Shown here piece after piece: positions 6,088 through 9,245 of a stretch of DNA of 9,245 bases. Source of the stretch: Christensenella sp. UBA6420 (GTDB lineage: Bacteria; Bacillota; Clostridia; Christensenellales; DTU072). The stretch covers positions 15,635 through 24,879 of the forward strand of contig DJPE01000074.1 in assembly GCA_002439705.1 (NCBI GenBank). The letters run 5' to 3'. The position numbers were made by a program, and so were the translations under genes. The number at the start of each line of letters is the position of its first letter. Within the stretch, counting starts at the first letter, position 1. The notes below the pieces were generated by a model that saw nothing but the letters and a program-made list of their open reading frames with translations, was not told where the DNA came from and did no database searches.

Positions 6088-7854
6088 TACGGCTTTGATT
6101 CTGCGGACTCCGCTCGAAGAGGACTGTTCTTTCGTTATTTTGAAGTGTCCGAGTTCCGCCGTGTTCTTTGCGTGCGGTCCGCCGCAGATTTCCATACTGC
6201 GGTTGCCGATGGTGTATACCTTTACGAGAGCGTCGTATCTGTCGCCGAACACTCCTACCGCGCCCTTTTCTCTCGCCTTTTCGAGCGGCATTTCTTCGCA
6301 GATTACGTCGATTTTTTCGGCGATGGCGTCGTTTACTTCCTTCTCTACCGCGGCGAGTTCTTCCGCAGTGAGCGGACGGGGGAAGTTGAAGTCGAAACGA
6401 AGTCTCTCCGCCGTTATGTTACTTCCTTTTTGCTGAATGGACGGGTCGTTAAGAACCTTTTTAAGAGCGGCGTTGAGAAGATGGGTTGCGGTGTGCAGAC
6501 GGGAAGTGGCTTCGCTGTTGTCGGCGAGTCCGCCCTTGAATTTCTGTTCCGCGCCCGCGTGGGATTTTTCCTGATGTTCTCTGAACGCCTTTTCGAAACC
6601 TTCTTCGTCGACGGTCACGCCGTGGTCACGAGCAAGTTCCACCGTCATTTCTATCGGGAAACCGAACGTGTCGTAAAGTCTGAAAGCGGCTTTGCCGGAG
6701 ATACGGTTGTTCTGAATGTAACCTAAAAGTTTTTCAAACTCTTTAAGTCCCGTGACGAGAGTTTTGTTAAATCTTTCGATTTCCTTTTGAAGTTCGTCGA
6801 TGATTTTTGCGGAGTTTTCTACGAGTTCTTTATAGTGTTCGCCGTAGATTTCTATATACTTGTTGCTGATGTCGATAAGGACGGAATTGTCTATTTCGAG
6901 CACGCGAGCAAATCTTACCGCTCTGCGGATAAGGCGGCGGAGAATGTAACCTTGGTCTACGTTGCTTGGGGTTATGCCCTTTTCGTCGCCCAACATAAAG
7001 GTAGAAGTACGGATATGGTCGGCTATTATTCTCATAGCGCGGATATTTTCCGCCCCGTCTTTTCCGCTTCTTTCTTTCAACATATCTATTACGGGCTTAA
7101 ATACGTCGGTGTCGTAAACCGATTCGAAACCGTTCAGCATAGCGACGGTTCTTTCAAGACCCATACCGGTGTCTACGTTCTTTTGTTTAAGGGGAGCGTA
7201 GCTACCGTCGGCTTTCTTGTCGAATTCCATAAACACGTTGTTCCAGATTTCGACGAACTTTCCGCAGTCGCAGGCGGGAGAACAGTCGGGGGAACATTTT
7301 TCCTTGTCGAGAATAATGAAAATTTCGGTGTCGGGTCCGCAAGGTCCGGTTTGTCCCGCAGGTCCCCACCAGTTGTTTTTCTTGGGAAGATAATATACGT
7401 TTTCTTTCTTTATTCCGAGATTTATCCAGGTCTCCGCCGCGAATTCGTCGCGCGCGCAGTCTTCGTCGCCGGCAAATACGCTTACCGCTATTTTTTCTAC
7501 GGGAATTCCCAAAACCTTGGTAAGAAATTCAAACGACCAGGTTATGCTTTCCTTTTTGAAATAATCGCCCAAAGACCAGTTGCCCAACATTTCGAAAAAG
7601 GTGCAGTGAGTGGCGTCGCCTACCGAGTCTATGTCGCCCGTGCGGACGCATTTCTGTACGTCGGTAAGACGAGTACCCGCAGGGTGTTTTGCGCCGAGAA
7701 GATACGGCACCAACGGGTGCATACCCGCCGTAGTGAAGAGCACGGTGGGGTCGTTGTCGGGGATAAGCGACGCGGACGGAATAATCGCGTGTCCGCGGTC
7801 TGCGAAGAATTTAAGATAAGCGTTTCTTAACTGTTTGGTATCCAAATGTTCCAT
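6073..7854 (-). CDS. alaS: Alanyl-tRNA synthetase, short form without the C-terminal C-Ala domain
   Basis: This cytoplasmic enzyme joins alanine to tRNA-Ala and clears mischarged Ser or Gly. The order is class II aminoacylation core (about 1-240; FTTAGMHPLVPYL, RTGDIDSVGDATHCTFFEML, motif 3 around TGMGLERTVAML), tRNA-recognition helices (about 250-430), and editing domain. The editing-domain zinc ligands are present as HTATH (454-458) and CGGPH (557-561). The protein ends at 593, just after the editing domain, whereas typical bacterial AlaRS is about 850-880 residues and continues into a coiled coil and C-Ala. Comparably short forms are known from spirochaetes such as Borrelia. The stop is followed by unrelated sequence and a new gene, so this looks like a natural length. 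An insert CSPDCSPACDC (187-197) may bind metal. AAGGAG lies eight bases before the ATG, and the gene follows the mutase gene by 23 nt. Confidence 0.97.
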   Translation of the reverse strand: MEHLDTKQLRNAYLKFFADRGHAIIPSASLIPDNDPTVLFTTAGMHPLVPYLLGAKHPAGTRLTDVQKCVRTGDIDSVGDATHCTFFEMLGNWSLGDYFKKESITWSFEFLTKVLGIPVEKIAVSVFAGDEDCARDEFAAETWINLGIKKENVYYLPKKNNWWGPAGQTGPCGPDTEIFIILDKEKCSPDCSPACDCGKFVEIWNNVFMEFDKKADGSYAPLKQKNVDTGMGLERTVAMLNGFESVYDTDVFKPVIDMLKERSGKDGAENIRAMRIIADHIRTSTFMLGDEKGITPSNVDQGYILRRLIRRAVRFARVLEIDNSVLIDISNKYIEIYGEHYKELVENSAKIIDELQKEIERFNKTLVTGLKEFEKLLGYIQNNRISGKAAFRLYDTFGFPIEMTVELARDHGVTVDEEGFEKAFREHQEKSHAGAEQKFKGGLADNSEATSRLHTATHLLNAALKKVLNDPSIQQKGSNITAERLRFDFNFPRPLTAEELAAVEKEVNDAIAEKIDVICEEMPLEKAREKGAVGVFGDRYDALVKVYTIGNRSMEICGGPHAKNTAELGHFKITKEQSSSSGVRRIKAVLTEN

Positions 7855-7877
7855 ATAAGGTTCTCCTTTCTCTGTAT

Positions 7878-9077
7878 TCAGCTTTTCATCATAAGTCGGA
7901 GAAGCGCCCTGCCGTTGCTTAAATAAAGTCCTTTTTGGGCGGCTTCTTCATTGTATTCGAGTCCGCAGTTGCCGTTGCGGACGGAGTTGTAAACTATAAA
8001 CGGCACGGGGTCGGAAACGTGCGTTCTTAAACATAACGGCGTGGGGTGGTCGGGGAGTATCGCCATTACGAAATCTTCCTTTTTTTCGGTGAGCTTTTCT
8101 ACGATAAACCCTATCGCTTCGTCGATTTTTTCTATCGCTTTGATTTTCCCTTCGGCGTCGCCCTGATGCCCGCATTCGTCGGGAGCTTCGTAGTGAAGAT
8201 AAACGTAATCGTGAGTGTCGAGTGCGTCCACGCAGGCTTGCGCCTTGCCCATAAAGTTCGTGTCGAGATTGCCCGTCGCTCCTTCCACGTTTATTACGTC
8301 GAGTCCGCCGCCTACCGCTATTCCTTTCAACAAATCGACAGCGGAAATTACCGCCCCTTTAAGTCCGTACTTTTCGTAAAAGTTTTCCAACTTAGGCTTC
8401 GTTCCTTTGCCCCAGAACCAGATTGCGTTGGCGGGATTTTTGCCGTCGGCTATCCTTTTAAGGTTTACGGGGTGGTTAAGAAGAACCCTTTGCGAACGTT
8501 CGATAAGAGACGTAAAAACGCCGCTTTCTTCGCCCTGCGGCAGGTATTCTCCTATTTTTTTACCCAAAATGTCGTGCGGCGGAGTGAAAGTAACGTCGGT
8601 GTGCGTTCCGCGTAAAACCGCGCAGTTGCGGTAACTCGTTCCGCCGAAAAATTCTATGCAACCGTCGCTTAAATTTTCCGCGACGGCTTTAACGAGTTCG
8701 TGCCCTTCTTCGGTGGAAATTTCCCCCGCGGAGTAGTCAACCATCGTCTTTTCGGCGAATTCTTCGCCGTCGGATAAGGTGACGAGATTCATTCTGAACA
8801 CGGTGTCGTCTTCGGTCATATCTATTCCGAGCGAAAGAGCTTCGAGCGGAGCTCTGCCGGTGTAACAGACTTTCGGGTCGTAACCCATTACGCTGAGATT
8901 AGCCACGTCGCTACCCGGTTTCATTCCGTCGTCCACCGTCTTCAAGAGTCCGACGACTCCTTTTTTCGCAAGAGAATCCATATTGGGTTTTTTCGCAAGC
9001 TCCAACGGAGTCCGTACTCCGAGCGGACCTTTGCGATAATCTGCCATTCCGTCTCCCAAAACAACGACGTATTTCAT
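7878..9077 (-). CDS. apgM: 2,3-bisphosphoglycerate-independent phosphoglycerate mutase, archaeal type / proposed homoserine kinase
   Basis: The 399-residue protein belongs to the alkaline-phosphatase superfamily branch of cofactor-independent phosphoglycerate mutases (ApgM, COG3635). Visible active-site signatures are GDGMAD (8-13, metal), GSDVANLSVMGYDP (55-68, with Ser56 as the predicted phospho-acceptor), YTGRAPLEA (72-80), EAPDECGHQGD (297-307, metal Asp/His) and LPDHPTP (341-347), followed by His353. Length is normal for the family, and no key residue looks lost. The family interconverts 2- and 3-phosphoglycerate in glycolysis. A bacterial subgroup of this length has been proposed to act as homoserine kinase in threonine synthesis. 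No threonine genes are in view, so the choice stays open. The ATG at 9077 follows GGTGAGG by four bases and sits about 40 nt downstream of a strong predicted promoter. alaS follows in the same transcript. Confidence 0.93.
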   Translation of the reverse strand: MKYVVVLGDGMADYRKGPLGVRTPLELAKKPNMDSLAKKGVVGLLKTVDDGMKPGSDVANLSVMGYDPKVCYTGRAPLEALSLGIDMTEDDTVFRMNLVTLSDGEEFAEKTMVDYSAGEISTEEGHELVKAVAENLSDGCIEFFGGTSYRNCAVLRGTHTDVTFTPPHDILGKKIGEYLPQGEESGVFTSLIERSQRVLLNHPVNLKRIADGKNPANAIWFWGKGTKPKLENFYEKYGLKGAVISAVDLLKGIAVGGGLDVINVEGATGNLDTNFMGKAQACVDALDTHDYVYLHYEAPDECGHQGDAEGKIKAIEKIDEAIGFIVEKLTEKKEDFVMAILPDHPTPLCLRTHVSDPVPFIVYNSVRNGNCGLEYNEEAAQKGLYLSNGRALLRLMMKS

Positions 9078-9095
9078 ATAACCTCACCGTAAGTT

Positions 9096-9117
9096 CGCTT
9101 CGCGCTCACGCGTAGCG
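9096..9117 (-). promoter_or_regulatory. Stem-loop at the predicted 5' end of the apgM-alaS mRNA
   Basis: CGCTACGCG (9117-9109) pairs with CGCGAAGCG (9104-9096) with one A-A mismatch and a TGAG loop. It begins one or two bases after the predicted transcription start near 9119 and is GC-rich in an AT-rich leader. Confidence 0.55.
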
Positions 9118-9125
9118 TATATTTT

Positions 9126-9154
9126 AATATATCAAATATTAGATTAAAATGCAA
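9126..9154 (-). promoter_or_regulatory. Sigma-A-type promoter of apgM-alaS
   Basis: TTGCAT (9154-9149) and TATATT (9131-9126) are separated by 17 nt, and the -10 is preceded by TGA (extended -10). The predicted start is near 9119, about 42 nt before the apgM ATG. Confidence 0.75.
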
Positions 9155-9161
9155 CGATAGA

Positions 9162-9175
9162 AAGTTATATAACTT
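9162..9175. promoter_or_regulatory. Perfect 14-bp palindrome upstream of the apgM promoter
   Basis: AAGTTATATAACTT is a perfect palindrome seven bases upstream of the -35 box. Its position suits an operator, but AT-rich palindromes also arise by chance, and no regulator is encoded nearby. Confidence 0.3.
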
Positions 9176-9245
9176 ATTCTGCCCCGTCTTTTTTCGCGAA
9201 ATTAACTTCCGTCTTGCCGAAAAAGCGGAAAAACCGTCATATGGT

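Noticed and set aside
6025..8615. Long plus-strand open frames opposite alaS, the downstream lipoprotein and apgM (for example 6787-7830 and 8046-8615)
   Set aside because: They are antisense to strongly supported genes. Their open length follows from the codon bias of the real genes, and their translations are Phe/Tyr/Val-rich with no domain or ribosome site.
9180..9245. Possible tail of an upstream gene or a terminator at the right edge
   Set aside because: Short open frames exist in more than one phase, and the TTCCG...CGGAA repeat has a long loop and no clear U-tract; about 65 nt is too little to decide.
1..9245. CRISPR array, tRNA, rRNA, insertion sequence or attachment site
   Set aside because: I saw no regularly spaced direct repeats, no tRNA-like cloverleaf, no transposase or integrase, and no flanking target duplications.

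Overview
All genes I can support lie on the minus strand, so the window reads right to left. It looks like a chromosomal piece of a low-GC Gram-positive-type bacterium, probably an uncultured gut Clostridia-like Bacillota. The reasons are purine-rich Shine-Dalgarno sites, several lipoprotein signal peptides, an ECF-transporter S component under a cobalamin riboswitch, and BspA-type leucine-rich-repeat and InlB-type surface proteins. The taxonomic guess is tentative; the short alanyl-tRNA synthetase is a form better known from spirochaetes.
Layout, in transcription order. (1) 9245-7878: a good sigma-A promoter, a hairpin at the predicted mRNA 5' end, and a gene for an archaeal-type cofactor-independent phosphoglycerate mutase or proposed homoserine kinase. 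(2) 7854-6073: alaS, 23 nt downstream, coding a 593-residue alanyl-tRNA synthetase that ends after the editing domain. (3) 6052-4775: a 425-residue lipoprotein of unknown family. A near-consensus promoter overlaps the end of alaS and predicts an mRNA beginning at the lipoprotein's own ATG. (4) 4751-3533: a cobalamin riboswitch, then a small DUF4430-like lipoprotein and an ECF S component one base apart; this is a predicted corrinoid-uptake unit. (5) 3532-3284: a non-coding gap with candidate promoters. (6) 3283-1: a more AT-rich stretch encoding two exported surface-type proteins. One carries a C-terminal InlB-type repeat. The other has a lipase-like domain and BspA-type repeats but is broken into two frames near 1461 and runs off the left edge.
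The right two thirds is housekeeping plus a vitamin B12 acquisition unit. The left third looks like an accessory, decaying surface-protein locus. The most notable signals are the switch-like expression platform of the B12 riboswitch, the pairing of a lipoprotein with an ECF S component, the predicted leaderless promoter at 6052, the truncated alaS with a four-cysteine insert, and the lipase/LRR gene, which has lost both its nucleophile serine and its reading frame.
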